Notes: generated by a model from the sequence alone, not told the origin. A stretch of DNA of 64,000 nt from Saposhnikovia divaricata (GCA_036435485.1 CM071600.1:46869546-46933545), one strand, 5' to 3'. Numbered from the stretch's first letter, positions 21,872-33,600 are shown. A program made the numbers and translations.

Positions 21872-22944
21872 TCTATCTATACTATACTATACTATTATAA
21901 GCGGAATAGGGTATATTTGGTTTGTTGGTAGTTTGGTCACTTTATTTGGTACATTCAATAAGAACCGTTGGATTTTGAGTCAGATTAATGAGAACCGTTG
22001 GATCTAATATTAAAAGAATATTCTTTTTATAATATATAAAATATTCTTATAGGTTCAAGGTTCGAATCTCGTCGACAACATATTATTATTAAACATTTAT
22101 ATCATATTATAAACTACTCCTAGAAGTTCAAGGTTCGATTCCCCTCAACAACATATTTTAGTTTAAAAATTATATTATTATATTAAAAACTACTCCAACA
22201 ATTTCAAGATTTAATTCCCGTCAACAACATATTAAATTTAAAAAGTTATTTATCTATTTTCAATATACAAGCAAAAAACTATTGTTGTGGAATAAAACTA
22301 GGTTTCGTGCGCAATTAATGCTAAGGTGGTTGAGTTTCGAGCTTTAATGGCTGTTTCTGCGTTTCGAGACTGATCGGTCCTCGCAGAGTGCCTACGTATC
22401 TCGTTATTGAGAATCAAGCCAAGACGTAGTTCTGAGAATGAGGGGTCAGGCCCTTTATATAGGCTGATAAGACTTAGAATTATGGTAGGATTCGGAGACT
22501 TGGCGGGCAAGTCACCTTCTTGAGGAAGGTTCTAGACTCCTTCCTTGTAGGAATCAGTTTCCATGTTGAATTGGATGCCTTGGAGGCTAAGTCTAGCAGG
22601 AGTAGTATCCTTATTTGACTCTTATTTGCTAAGCTGTTTATTACCCCTAATATTAATTACGAAATTAATATTTAATTAGGGTTTTGGGCCCCATAAATGG
22701 GCCCCATGTTTGGACCATATTGGGACTAATTAATGCCACATTAAATGTGTCTTTAGGGCTTACTTTTAGCTCATATCAACTATCATTTAGAATACTATCA
22801 AATACGTATTATTATATTTTATTATCTTCTATAATTTATTTTCTTACTAACTAAAAAGCAAATATTAAAATTATAAATAATAAGTTAAAAATATTAAATA
22901 TTAAAAGAAAAATATTTAAAATCTTCCGTGTATTTATAAGCTAG
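21872..22944 (+). mobile_element. Non-autonomous Helitron split by a solo Gypsy LTR, copy 1
   Basis: Begins after an A with TCTATCTATACTATAC (a second possible TC start is at 21876), then ATTATAAGCGGAATAGGG, typical of plant Helitron 5' ends. It ends CTAG (22941-22944) followed by T. The usual 3' hairpin is damaged: CCGTG is present but its complementary arm is missing. Inside are three repeats with Pol III B-box-like GGTTCGAATCTC/GGTTCGATTCCC and CAACAACATATT. The Gypsy LTR sits at 22283-22778. Confidence 0.65.
22283..22778 (-). mobile_element. Solo LTR of the Tat-type Gypsy element, copy 1
   Basis: Starts TGTTGTGGAATAAAAC and ends TAGCTCATATCA (496 bp), with a perfect 5-bp duplication ACTAT at 22278-22282 and 22779-22783. 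It matches the LTR at 35839-36334, which is still attached to gag on the minus strand and so defines the orientation. No internal sequence remains here, as after LTR-LTR recombination. Confidence 0.9.
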
Positions 22945-23019
22945 TTTAAAATAATTTTTTATCGGTGCCATACATAGTTTATTATCTAGTAAGCCCAATG
23001 ATAAGTCAGTGGTACCTAA

Positions 23020-23767
23020 AAGCATCTCCAATAGGGATTGCCAAGAGATTGCCAACGTTGACATGGCATGACACTCTTGGTTGCCCACCTATTGGAGTTG
23101 GGAGGTTGCCAAAAGGTTGCCAACCTAGATTGTCAAAAGTTGGCAACTTCCCAAATTAGTTAAAATTCATATAATTGTCCAAAAAGATATATATTTATAT
23201 CCACTTTTATATTGTCTCTTTCTATTATATCATTTCTCTAATTTATGTAGGGGATCACATTGACAACTTTTAGGTTGCCAACTATTAGAACAATTTTTTT
23301 TTTATAAAAGTTGCCAAGAGTGATGTGTATGAATGAGAAAATAAAAAATTAATATATTTGATAATTTGTCAATGGTTAAGAGCATCTCCAAGATTCAAGC
23401 TCTTAACTCAAAAAATGAGGAGAGAGAATAAAATTGTTGCTCCAAGAGACTCTTAGTGGCTCTTAAAAATACTAAGAGCCTCTTCTCTCTCCTCATTTCT
23501 AAGAGCCTCTAGTAACTCTTAAGTTGTATTTTAATAATAAAATATACATGTCCACCAATTCTTGCACAACTTGTGGTTATAGTGGGGTCAATTTATGAAT
23601 AAATTATAAATAAAAAGCTAATATAAAGAGGATTGTTGGAGTTTGACACGTAAACCTATGTAATAAATTGCTAAGAACCATTTATTTATATTATTTTGAA
23701 GAATGAACTTAGGAGTCTCTTGGAGATGCTCTGACAACCTTTGTAGCAACCTTTATTGGAGATGCTC
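23020..23767. mobile_element. PIF/Harbinger-type MITE (outer), copy 1
   Basis: Ends AAGCATCTCCAATAGGG and the complement of TATTGGAGATGCTC, with TAA duplications at 23017-23019 and 23768-23770. Repeated GGTTGCCAA and TTGGCAAC motifs form internal arms. A second MITE occupies 23380-23731. The left 150 bases of the same element recur at 36576-36721, cut by the duplication junction. Confidence 0.82.
23380..23731. mobile_element. PIF/Harbinger-type MITE nested in 23020-23767, copy 1
   Basis: TIRs GAGCATCTCCAAGATTC and the complement of GGAGTCTCTTGGAGATGCTC, with flanks TAA (23377-23379) and TGA (23732-23734), one base changed. AAGAGCC/GGCTCTT arms lie inside. Confidence 0.8.
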
Positions 23768-23770
23768 TAA

Positions 23771-24710
23771 CTTAAAATCACTACCTAATTAAGTTGAATA
23801 TCGTAACTTGTACGAAACGAAAAAATGAAGTAATTTATTTGTGCAAAATGAACTAAATATTTTGAAGCAATTATGGTTTAACCTCGCGCCTTCTAATGGA
23901 AAACATATTGCATTAAGTAGCGCAGACTTAATAGTTATAGTCGATATATACATTTTTTCATATACGTTTAAACAACTCTTTCCAAACAAAGAGAAAAAAA
24001 GTAGATAAGAGTATCTCCATAAAGAGAGAAAAAGGTTGAGATTCTTTTTCTTTTTCTGTTAAGTAAAAGGTTTAGATTCTTCTTGTGACTAGGAAAATAG
24101 AAACCACACTCCAACGAAAGAAAAGCAAGAGATTTCTTTTTAATTTAGAAAAAAAGACTAAGAGATTTGTATCTTCCTGATCACAGAAAGAACCACCCAC
24201 AGGCTCTTTTCTTGGTAATTTGAGTCTCAGATCCTAGCTAGTTTATAAGAGGTTGAACTAACAAGAGGCTTGGTAATAAGAGGTTGAACTAACAAGATTG
24301 TTTTTATTGCGATTTAAGAGGTTGCTTAGTAACACTGTTTGAGGTTGAGGGTCGATGTTAAGGTGATTAATTAAGGTCATTTTTCAGGAAAGTTGAGTTC
24401 AATACGCTATAAATGAAGTACAAGATAACTTGCTTTTCATTTCTGATGGCACAGAGCACTGGTATTATCAGAATCAGGACATGCAACATTGCTATAAATG
24501 TAACTTGCACACATGGTAAGTTAGGAAATACAATACAAAAAAGATACGTGCCATGTTATGGTCAACAGAAATTATTATTATGGAGTAATATTAGTATTAT
24601 ACCTAACGGTCTTAAAATATTCAACAACAATCTATTTTCTATTTAAGTAGCCAAGATGACATGATCGCATTCACCAAGCTTTTCACTAATTCATTTCTAC
24701 ATTATTTTTC
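23771..24710 (+). promoter_or_regulatory. GDSL2 upstream region, copy 1
   Basis: Non-coding sequence upstream of GDSL2. Candidate core promoters are TATTTAA at 24640-24646 (65 bp before the ATG) and TATAAAT at 24408-24414 (about 300 bp before). The last 45 bp before the ATG resemble the GDSL1 leader (CGCATTCACCAAGC versus CGCATTCTCCAGCC). The small open frame at 24413-24646 has no recognisable relative and is not counted as a gene. Confidence 0.45.
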
Positions 24711-27700
24711 ATGGCTTCTTTATCTTCTTCCTCCCGGCCCTTAAACACAAGGACTCTACTTATCTTTCGTATCCTTTTGATAACTAGATTAGCTTCAGAC
24801 ACAAAATTTACGGTACTTGGATCATCGTGTAAACGATTAAACTCGATTATAAGCTTCGGAGACTCATTGGCCGACACCGGGAACCTTCTGCATCTCTCAA
24901 CTTCAAACAATCCTCCTCCCCATTATGCATTACCACCCTATGGAGAAACTTACTTCCATACCCCCACTGGTCGATTCTCCAATGGTCGCCTCATCATTGA
25001 CTTCCTTGGTACGTACGTTTGTTAATCACATAATTACTCATGTTTCTAAAGCTGTCAATGAAAATAAGGGATAAGATTGTAATCCAACCTTTTTTTTTTT
25101 ATGAGTTTCTTGATCAATTTGTCATATTATAATCAATGTAGTAATAAATTTGTTTTTTGTTTATAATAATATAATAAATGTATTTGAATCTTATATCCCT
25201 AATAATTTGACCGGGTAGACTGTTTGACATGTAGTACTCCTTCTGTTTTCAAATAATTGACGTTTGACTTATTGACACACACTTTTAGGAGCATTGATCA
25301 CATAGTTAGAAAAATTATTTTTAAAATTTTCCTTTTGTGAATAAAAGTTTTAATTCAATATTTTTATTCACAAAAATAAAATTTTAAAAATAATAATTCT
25401 AACTATGTGGTTAATGCTCCTAAAAGTACGTGTCAAAAAGTTAAACATCAATTATTTGAAAACAGAGAGAGTAGTACTTAACAATACTTTGTTGGATAAA
25501 GAAAAAATATATTTACTCATGTATTTTCCCCTCTATTAATCAGACAAACGAGTCAATATTAGTCGATATATAATAAATGTAATTGTTTTAAAATTTTAAA
25601 ATTTGTTTTTTATAGATTAATCAATAGATAAATTTATGTCACAAAATAGTTTGAAGTTCAACTGACAACATGGTGCGCCCAAAGTTCACATTTTGACGTC
25701 ATATGATGCGCTCATTTCTATGGCGGGTAAATAATATTGTATACGATTACTCGATTAGGCTAAATCCATCGCAACACAAAATATGGAATCGAAATGCACC
25801 TGTTCTGTAACATAAAATGATATCTATTTATGTACCTAGTTCTATGTCATAAAATGATATTTAATTATGTAAGAATAAATTGTCACGTCTGGTTACATAA
25901 TATGTAACTTTGAATTATATAACATTTTCAACGAAAAAAATTCTTAATTATAATCTTTACGAGATATATCGGTTATGGATAATATTTAAGCAAAATAAAA
26001 TTCAAAAAAACAATTTCTTTAACAAAAATTATACACAATCATATTGATCGCATTGAACCAATATGATCTTACCAAAAACTATATCAATTATTATAGTCAA
26101 ACTTTTATGAGTTTTCACTATCTTCTTGTATAATTTTTTTAATTTTTTTATATTTTTTAATTTTTTTAACTCCTTAAAAGAAATTAAAACAACGATTATA
26201 GTTATTGTTGTAGGATGCTCCAAGTATAGGATACATCGTTATCTTTTTTTGGTTAGGGAGTGGGATACTTAAGTAATCCTTACTGTGACATTTTGGTATC
26301 TAACTACGTGAGAGTACATAAATTGAGTAATCTACATTAATATATGCAGCTCAGTATCTTGGAATTCCACTGGTACCACCCTATATAGGCAGCAAGTATC
26401 ACAGGAGCTCTGCAAATAATTTTTCGTCGGGAGTAAACTTTGCAGTAGCCGGAGCAACGGCCATGGATAAGAAATTTTTTGAACAAAGAGGCGTTCATAT
26501 TATGGTAAAGAATATTTCTTTAGGGACTCAGTTGGGTTGGTTCAAGGAACTGTTGCCTTCTCTCTGCCATACAGTTTCAGGTAAAATAGCCAGTATCCTA
26601 AACATGTATACAAAGTATCAGTGATTTGAAAAGCACAAATCGTTTTTATATGGTATATTCTAGCGCTTAAGCGGTTAAATGAACGTTTAAACGGTTTTAA
26701 AAGCGGATCTTTAATTGGATTATACATAGATATATATTTATATAAATAAATACAATGTTAGTTTTTTTTAAAAAAATATATAACATTCACATATGATATA
26801 ATATATTATGATAAAAGTTAAAACCAGTAATCTCCAAATTCACATATTCATATTAGTCATAATTAACTTAGAAAATACAAACGTAATATTTAGAAATATC
26901 AAATTATAAATATGTTTTGAGACCCGCTTTTTATCACTTTCACCCATTTTTGTTCGTTTTCACCCGCTTTTGACCCGCTTAAGTGGTCATTTTACCGCCT
27001 AAACCTTACTAAACGTTTAAAAACTCGATTTTGCCATGATCAAGACATTTTTCTACCGATTCCGTTTAAGCGGTCGCTTAATGCGATTTTTACAACTAAT
27101 ACAAATGCTTGTATGTTGCTGTTACTTTTGCGTGTTAATAATGAACAATATCGACATGGATACAGATGACCTGGATGTCTAAACTCCTAGCTAGCAGGAA
27201 CTTTTTATAAGATACACTTATCGTATTAATTAACACTATATTAATATTTAGTCGGTTGCATTTAGTCGTATTCGAATTTAGTCAGTCGAAAATAACCAAG
27301 TTTTATTATAGTGCTATATATAATGGCCTTTCTGTTCATCTAAAATTATTTGCACATATATATGTTTTATATCAAATATTTTTTAATGAAGATGATTTTT
27401 GCGATTTGATCTAACAAAGAGAATATACAAAGTTTCATTTGAACGAGATAATTGTTTAAAATAATATTGTAAAACTATAGTTATAAGTTTGGATCTTTAG
27501 AACAGAATATTATGCTCGTTATTACTGCATGAAACTGCACAACTAATTTGTTACAGACGGACAGACAGTTGTCCAAGTAAGTATTAATTTAGTAGTTGAT
27601 ACGCAATTGATGTGCGGCAGACTGTCAAAAACTGTACAAAAGAAGTGTAGTGCTCGTGGGAGAAATTGGAGGCAACGATTACAACCATGCTCTTCTTGCG

Positions 27701-28377
27701 GGAATAAGCAGAGATTCAGTGCAAACATTTGTACCGCCTGTTGTTGGCCGGATTGCTTCAGCTATAACTGTAAGTATCAGTTTCCAAGCAACGCACATTT
27801 CAGCAATAGTATGTGTGCTACGTGTAAATGTACTTAAATCTGTGTGTGTTGTACGCAGGAACTAGTAGAGTTAGGTGCTACATCAATAGTAGTCCCAGGA
27901 AACTTCCCAATTGGATGCCATGCTGCTTATTTAACACAGTTTATGACTAATTCATCTAGACAAGACTATGACCCAAAGACCGGCTGCCTTATTTGGTTAA
28001 ACAAGTTTGCTGAGTACCATAACCAGATGCTCCAGACGGAGTTGAATCGGATTAAAAAACTTTATCCCCATGCCAAAATTATCTACGCGGATTATTACAA
28101 TGCTGTGTTGCCACTATATCTGAATCCAAATAAATTAGGATTTAGTAGTGGAGCACTAAGAGCATGTTGTGGAGGGAATGGACCTTATCATTACAACCCC
28201 TCAGTGGAGTGTGGGAATCCGCCGTCAACTGTTTGTGCGAATCCTTCCTTGTATGTTAACTGGGACGGTTTGCACTTGACGGAAGCGGCATACAAGTTCA
28301 TCTTCAAACGGTTATTTAAAGGGCCTTCCACGGTCCCGCCCTTTAAGACATTGTGTACATTTTCAGGTTTTGAATAA
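24711..28377 (+). CDS. GDSL/SGNH esterase-lipase (GDSL2), copy 1
   Basis: Paralogue of GDSL1, with the same predicted role as a secreted serine esterase and substrate unknown. Four exons: 24711-25008, 26350-26580, 27621-27769, 27859-28377, joining to 398 aa. Catalytic features: Ser52 in [10 protein letters not shown], Gly134 in FAVAGATA, Asn195 in GGNDYN, Asp362 and His365 in WDGLHLTE. N-terminal signal peptide about residues 12-36. The last GDSL1 intron is absent: the sequence reads straight through [14 protein letters not shown] with no length change, and the C-terminus is three residues longer. Introns 1 (1341 bp) and 2 (1040 bp) are long and hold MITE-like insertions. The 3' flank is cut by a Copia element 48 bp after the stop. 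Protein identical in copy 2. Confidence 0.93.
25237..25471. mobile_element. Stowaway MITE in GDSL2 intron 1, copy 1
   Basis: Ends CTCCTTCTGTTTTCAAATAA and the complement of TTATTTGAAAACAGAGAGAG, with TA duplications at both sides. The arms are complementary over most of the 235 bp, for example TTTTAGGAGCATTGATCACA against GTGGTTAATGCTCCTAAAAG. Confidence 0.88.
26636..27094. mobile_element. Degenerate inverted-repeat element in GDSL2 intron 2, copy 1
   Basis: The left part has GCGCTTAAGCGGTTAAATG and AACGTTTAAACGG. The right part has CCGTTTAAGCGGTCGCTTAA in the opposite sense, with GACCCGCTTTT repeats between. No clear target duplication was found, so the limits are approximate. Possibly a hAT-type non-autonomous element. 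Copy 2 counterpart 58043-58501. Confidence 0.45.
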
Positions 28378-28558
28378 GTAACTGTGAACGTTTTCAGCTT
28401 TGAAGATTCTAGCAGCAGTACTCATTGTTGTATTTGACATATTTTGTCAAATAATATAAATAAATTAAATAGATACATAAATGTATTTAGTAGTTACAAA
28501 TATTACATTGATTGTGTAATTATGTATTTGAAGATTATAAATATTGGTTAAGTGCATA

Positions 28559-29727
28559 TCTATTATATTATTAATTGCACAACAAGGGTTTTGGATTTGT
28601 ATTAATAATAAAAAAATTGATCGTACTGACGACTGAACCCGTGACCTCTCTCTAAGGTAGAAATGAGAGTTCTTACCACTATGCTAGACATGAGACTTGA
28701 ATATATTTTAAAACTCATCATCAATATATCGTGAGACAACCCTCATATATAATTTTAATGATAAAAATTGTTGCTAGAAAGAAATGAACCTTTGACCTCT
28801 AACTTAGAAGGGAGATACCTTACCACTAGGCTACACAACAATTTTGAAAAGATTATAAAACAAATTATTAATATATCACGAGGCAACCCCCATATATTAT
28901 ATTAATGATTAAAAAATTGTTCCTAATAAGAATTGAATCATTGACCTCTAACTTAGAATGAAGATTCCTTATCACTATGCTACATCAATTTTGAATATAT
29001 TATAAAACTAATTATTAATATATCATGAGACAATTTAATTATTATTAAATTACTAAATTACCCCTCCTATATTATATTAATGATAAAAAAAATTTCTAAT
29101 GAAAATTAAATCCCTTACCTCTAACTTATAAGTAACATAAATACATTGTAAGCGAGAATCTTTACCACTGTGCTAGATATACGTTTTGAATATATTCTAA
29201 AACTCATTATTAAGATATCGCGAGACAACCCTCATATATTATACTAATGATAAAAAAGTTTTCATAAAGAGAATTGAACCATTGACCTTTTAACTTAGAA
29301 AAAATATTACTTACCACTATACTAGACATTAGTTTTGGATATATTGTAAAACTCATTATTAATATATCGAGAGACAATTTAATTATCATGAAATTGCTAA
29401 ATTACCCATCCTATAATATATTAATAATAACATTTCACTAATATATCGCTAATGTAATAAAGAGAATTGAACCCTTAACCTCTAACTTAGAAAAAAGATT
29501 ACTTACCATTATACTAGACATTAGTTTTGGATATATTGTATAACTCATTATTAATATATCGGGAGACAATTTAATTATCATGAAATTACTAAATTACTCC
29601 TCCTATATTATATTAAATATAACATTTCACAAATATATCACTAATATAACATTTCATAAGTATACATACAATTGCACAACATGGGATGCTAGAGCGTGCC
29701 CGTGCCTTGCACGGGCTACAACGCTAG
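28559..29727 (+). mobile_element. Non-autonomous Helitron inside the Copia 5' LTR, copy 1
   Basis: Inserted between A (28558) and T (29728). It begins TCTATTATATTATTAATTGC and ends CTAG (29724-29727). A perfect 8-bp stem GCCCGTGC/GCACGGGC with a 3-nt loop (29698-29716) lies 7 nt before the CTAG end, the classical Helitron terminus. The empty site is seen in the 3' LTR near 33797. No protein coding. The interior is a tandem array of tRNA-like units (28625-29640). Confidence 0.92.
28625..29640 (-). repeat. Tandem array of about six tRNA-like units in the Helitron, copy 1
   Basis: Each unit, read on the minus strand, contains an A-box-like TAGCATAGTGGTAAG and about 35-40 nt later a B-box-like GGTTCAATTC. 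A spacer with ATATATCGNGAGACAAC and CTCATTATTAATATATC follows. Units start near 28630, 28778, 28930, 29100, 29272 and 29460 and vary between about 140 and 195 bp. The first B box (GGTTCAGTCG) and A box are the best kept. None folds into an obvious intact tRNA. Confidence 0.65.
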
Positions 29728-30558
29728 TTTAAATATATAAGTTACACATTGTGACATTGATGGATACTTAATGGGCAGTTACATTTTTTGGTGAAGAAAT
29801 TATGATAATTGTCTATATATAGAGATTTGTTTCTATAGAAAAAAGGTACTTGCAAGAAAGAAAGACATACCTTATTCAATATAATTTCGGAAACCCAAAA
29901 AAGTGTTATATTCAATTTTATTCGATTACTCAAAATACTTCATTGGTATCGGAGCTTTTGGTTAAAACTTCTCGGCTCGATTGACTCTCTTTCACGTCGT
30001 ATTGTCCTCTATAATTGTAATTGGTTTGCTCTATCTTTATTTTATTCCAGGTTGCTTCTTTACAAATCAGAACTTTAATTTTCACATAATTATATAGTAC
30101 TTCGTTTGAGTTTTTGTCTGGTGCCATACTTTGTTTCACATGTGCCTATGCTGCTATTTTTCTTTTCTTCTGCCTGAGTTGGTTGCTAGTATATTTGTAC
30201 TGTTAATATCGTTATATTCTTTTTGTTTTTTTTTTAAATCTTTATTAGTATAGCCTTGCCTTGTCATCCATCTAGATAATCTTGTATGTTTAAATTTGGT
30301 CGGGTTTAATCACTAGATTTATTTACTTAATTTTTATGCATCATCCTTATATGGTTTGCCATTCTTCATATAAATTAGTTTTATATTATTTTGTTACTCC
30401 TGCTTGTTCGGTCTTTGTACTATTTTTGCTCCATTAATTGTTACTGTGATCTCTTGTATTTTATTTTATTTTTATTTTTGGACACCTCCATTTTGATTTT
30501 GTTGTGGCACGTGTTTATTTCTCTTTTAGATGCTATCACTCTTGTATTTATATATTGT

Positions 30559-31677
30559 GGGTTTTGCTCAGGTGAGAACCCCTAATTAAAATGAGTACTG
30601 AGATCTAATCTCAGCCTTATATTTTTTTATTATATCATTTAATCTCAGCCACACACACAGATACACACAAACACGTCTATAAACATTTGCACAAACAGAT
30701 CCATGGCCTCTGTTAATGGTTCAATCCATTACCTGGATCACCGACAGCAACTCCGGTGAAACCATCGGTGTCCACACCTCCTCCGATGAAACCACCGGTG
30801 TCTGGACCTTCTCTAGTTGTTTCTACGCTGGTTGCAACTCCGATTGTTTCTCCTACCACATTGTCGCCGACTAATTATCCGTCACCATACACACATACAC
30901 AATCTGCCACCACTCTCTCTCCCTTTCTCTCTCAATTTTCTATATCTCTCTATGTTCTCCGTTCCTCCGGCACCGCCAGGCGCGATCTCGTCTTCTTCGT
31001 TCAAATCTGACTACTCGAGTTATTGCTGGAGTTAAAGAAAGTAACTATACGTATCATAATTCAGATGTAATGCTTTGTAATGTGTAAATGTATACGAATT
31101 AGTGATGAATATCGGATATTTCAGTTTTACTATATATATATATTTTTTGAACATTTTGGTGATTTTGTTTGTGTTACTTTTCTGGTAATTGACGATTGTT
31201 AATTAGGGGGAAGGAATAGGATTTTTCCGAATTGGTAGTAATTTTGGTGGAATTTGTGGTGATTTCCGAGTTGTCGATGGTGATTTGTTGGTGGTGGTCG
31301 GAGGTGGCGGCGGCAATGGGGTGGTTTGTGGTGGTGATTTTTCATTTTTCCGTGGTGATTTTTTGCTTACAGTTGGTCGGAGTGGTATTTTTGTGTTTCT
31401 GGTTTGGCGGTGGTGATTTTTGTGTTTCTGGTGGTGATTTCTGGTTTGGCGGTGGTGATTTTATGTTTCTGGTGGTGATTTTCTGGTGGTCGCCGGAGGC
31501 AGTGGTGGTCGCCGGTGGTGGTGGGTGGTTGAATTAGAAAGAAGATGGTGAAATCCCAATTATAAAATATTAAAATATTAAATGAATGGTAAGAGATGAA
31601 TATAATGTATTTAAATGGGTGGATATGATTAGATCTCATATCTCACCATAGTGGTGGTTCTCACCTGAGCAAGACCC
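30559..31677. mobile_element. TIR transposon, non-autonomous, inside the Copia element, copy 1
   Basis: Ends GGGTTTTGCTCAGGTGAG and the complement of CTCACCTGAGCAAGACCC, inverted over 22 bp with one mismatch, with weaker similarity continuing (TGAGATCTAATC in both). The flanks ATATATTG and ATGTATTG could be an 8-bp duplication with one mismatch; superfamily uncertain (hAT or MULE). The inside holds Pro/Ser/Thr-rich open frames (30756-31010) and a degenerate GGTGGTGATTTT repeat (31250-31530). I do not regard either as a gene. Confidence 0.6.
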
Positions 31678-32334
31678 CATGTATTGTTATTAGTTTGCCT
31701 GGTTTCGACCTTTAGGGTTTTTTCTTTTAATTGATTTCATATTTTTTTTGTAGGCGGGCAAAATTTTTATTGTTCATTGTTTTGTTAGTTCCTGTGTATA
31801 TGTCTCGTCCGTTTTAAGTATCCGGAGATTGCGTAGGGGATATAATTAATTTATTTTTATATGTTAATTGATTGTTTTAACTTGGTAAAGATGCTTCAGT
31901 TTTTCTTGTTCTTAATCATATTTGATTCTTTTTATTATGTCTTCCTTTATTTGTTTTCGGTCATATTTTTCAATATTAGTTATAATTTTTTGTTTGTGTT
32001 TATGTTGATAGTCTGGAATGGTAAATAAATTTATTGTGCATGAATTGGAAATTGTTATTGAAAAGTTGGGAATATAAATTATTTGGAGACAATTTGAAAA
32101 TTAATCAGTTTAAAAGATAATATTTTGTAAGAAATATTTTTTATTATACTCGGAATAGAAAGTATATAGAAATTAAAAGAGAAATTTCTGAAATAAGTTA
32201 TTTATTTAATTTACAAGAAAATTGGGACAAGTGCCAAGAATTTAATAAACAGAATTTTGTTGATCTTGTTGGACTAAGGAGTTAAGAACACTGAAAGGTA
32301 TTTTGAAAAATGATGCCAGCAAGGTGTGGTTAAG

Positions 32335-33365
32335 TTGATACATCCAGTAACTAGAAAATGTGTGTTCTTGTTTAAAATAGTTCGTTTGGTTGGAACCCTT
32401 TGTTATACGTGGTATTAAGGTAATTTGGAATCGTTGTTGAAAAAGACAACTTGTAATCCAAGAAATATAGTGGCTCTTAGAATAGAGAGTGGGAAGGAAA
32501 ATGTGTTTTTTTGATACACAGAAAAGCTAGTACAAATTAGAATTTTTGAAATGAAATCGAAAGAATTTGAGTTCATGCATGGAAATGAATAAAAGTGGGA
32601 GTTGCGTGATCCACCAGAATATAGAAAATTCACTGGTTTTAAATGAATTTTGATAAGGAAAATGAACTTGTTGGTATGTTTAATCAATTTTGATATTTGC
32701 CTAATTTTAAAGGTTTTATGAAAATTCGATAATGGAAGTAGACAATTATGTCTGTATTTTCAAAATTGGGAGCATGATTAGTAATATTATCGGTGTATGT
32801 GGATAATATGTTTGATGAAATTGATAAAGAACAAACCTAAGTTGGAACTTAGTAAGACATTGAGATTATATAAATGTTTGTGAAATTTGAGAAGTTCAAA
32901 GAAATCAAATTTAAGAAAAATAATTTGAATTTTGAGTATGAGCCAGAAAAGGTATTTGAGTAAAATGTTTAATTGTTTTAGGATGCGGAATTGCAGTCCG
33001 GTGTCAACCCTATTGGTAATGGGAAAATGATTAATTCAGAAAAGGAATCAATGAATGTATTATGTGTAAGTAGTCAGAAGTTCGATATATTTTATGTTGT
33101 GTAATCGATTGATTTGACTTGACATTTTTAATTAGTTTTGCAAGTGGATTGTGAAGCAATTTTGCTTGAGCCTAGTGAGAGGCTCTGTAAGGAGAATCGT
33201 GATCATGTACTTGAAGAGCACGTTGTGTAACAAATTGGTGAATCTAGTAGACGTACTTCGAGTTATTATTTATTGCGATATAAGTATCGAAAGGTGATAT
33301 TGGTAATAAGAATTCAACTTCGGGATATTTATTTAATTTTGGTGTAGTTGAAGTTAAATAATAAC

Positions 33366-33405
<40 letters not shown>

Positions 33406-33600
33406 GTAATAATAATAAGAAACTTAATTAAATGTGTTGGAAAAGGTAAAAGTGGCAACATAGATTGATTGAAAGTGATGGTCACTAGAAATATTTGACA
33501 AAGACGTCAAATGGAAGATGTTGGTGTGATTGGATGTAAGTTGTGGCAATTATAAGTACACATTGACCAATAATGAGTGCATATTTGAGATAGATTTAAT
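32335..33600 (+). pseudogene. Relics of Copia pol, copy 1
   Basis: Short stretches in shifting frames match the Copia order. KLIHPVTRKCVFLF at about 32335 corresponds to the post-integrase segment. DNYVCIF followed by VYVDNMF at about 32740-32815 corresponds to the RT YVDD region. GYLFNFGVVE at about 33323 corresponds to RNase H. Many stops and indels. Identified from motif order only. Confidence 0.55.

Noticed and set aside
22298..22510. Minus-strand frame of 70 codons in the Gypsy LTR, repeated at 35854 and 53707
   Set aside because: It recurs only because the LTR recurs; no known protein is recognised.
24413..24646. Open frame of 77 codons upstream of GDSL2, possibly a small cysteine-containing peptide
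   Set aside because: No signal or domain is recognised, base composition is like the surrounding non-coding DNA, and it overlaps the likely GDSL2 promoter.
28625..28690. Possible tRNA gene at the first tRNA-like unit of the Helitron
   Set aside because: Acceptor and anticodon stems do not pair convincingly and it is one of about six degenerate tandem units.
30756..31010. Pro/Ser/Thr-rich open frame resembling a cell-wall protein
   Set aside because: It lies inside a non-autonomous TIR element within a dead Copia element and is low complexity with no signal peptide or family motif.
31232..31537. Val/Trp/Gly-rich open frame
   Set aside because: It is the translation of a GGTGGTGATTTT minisatellite in the same TIR element.
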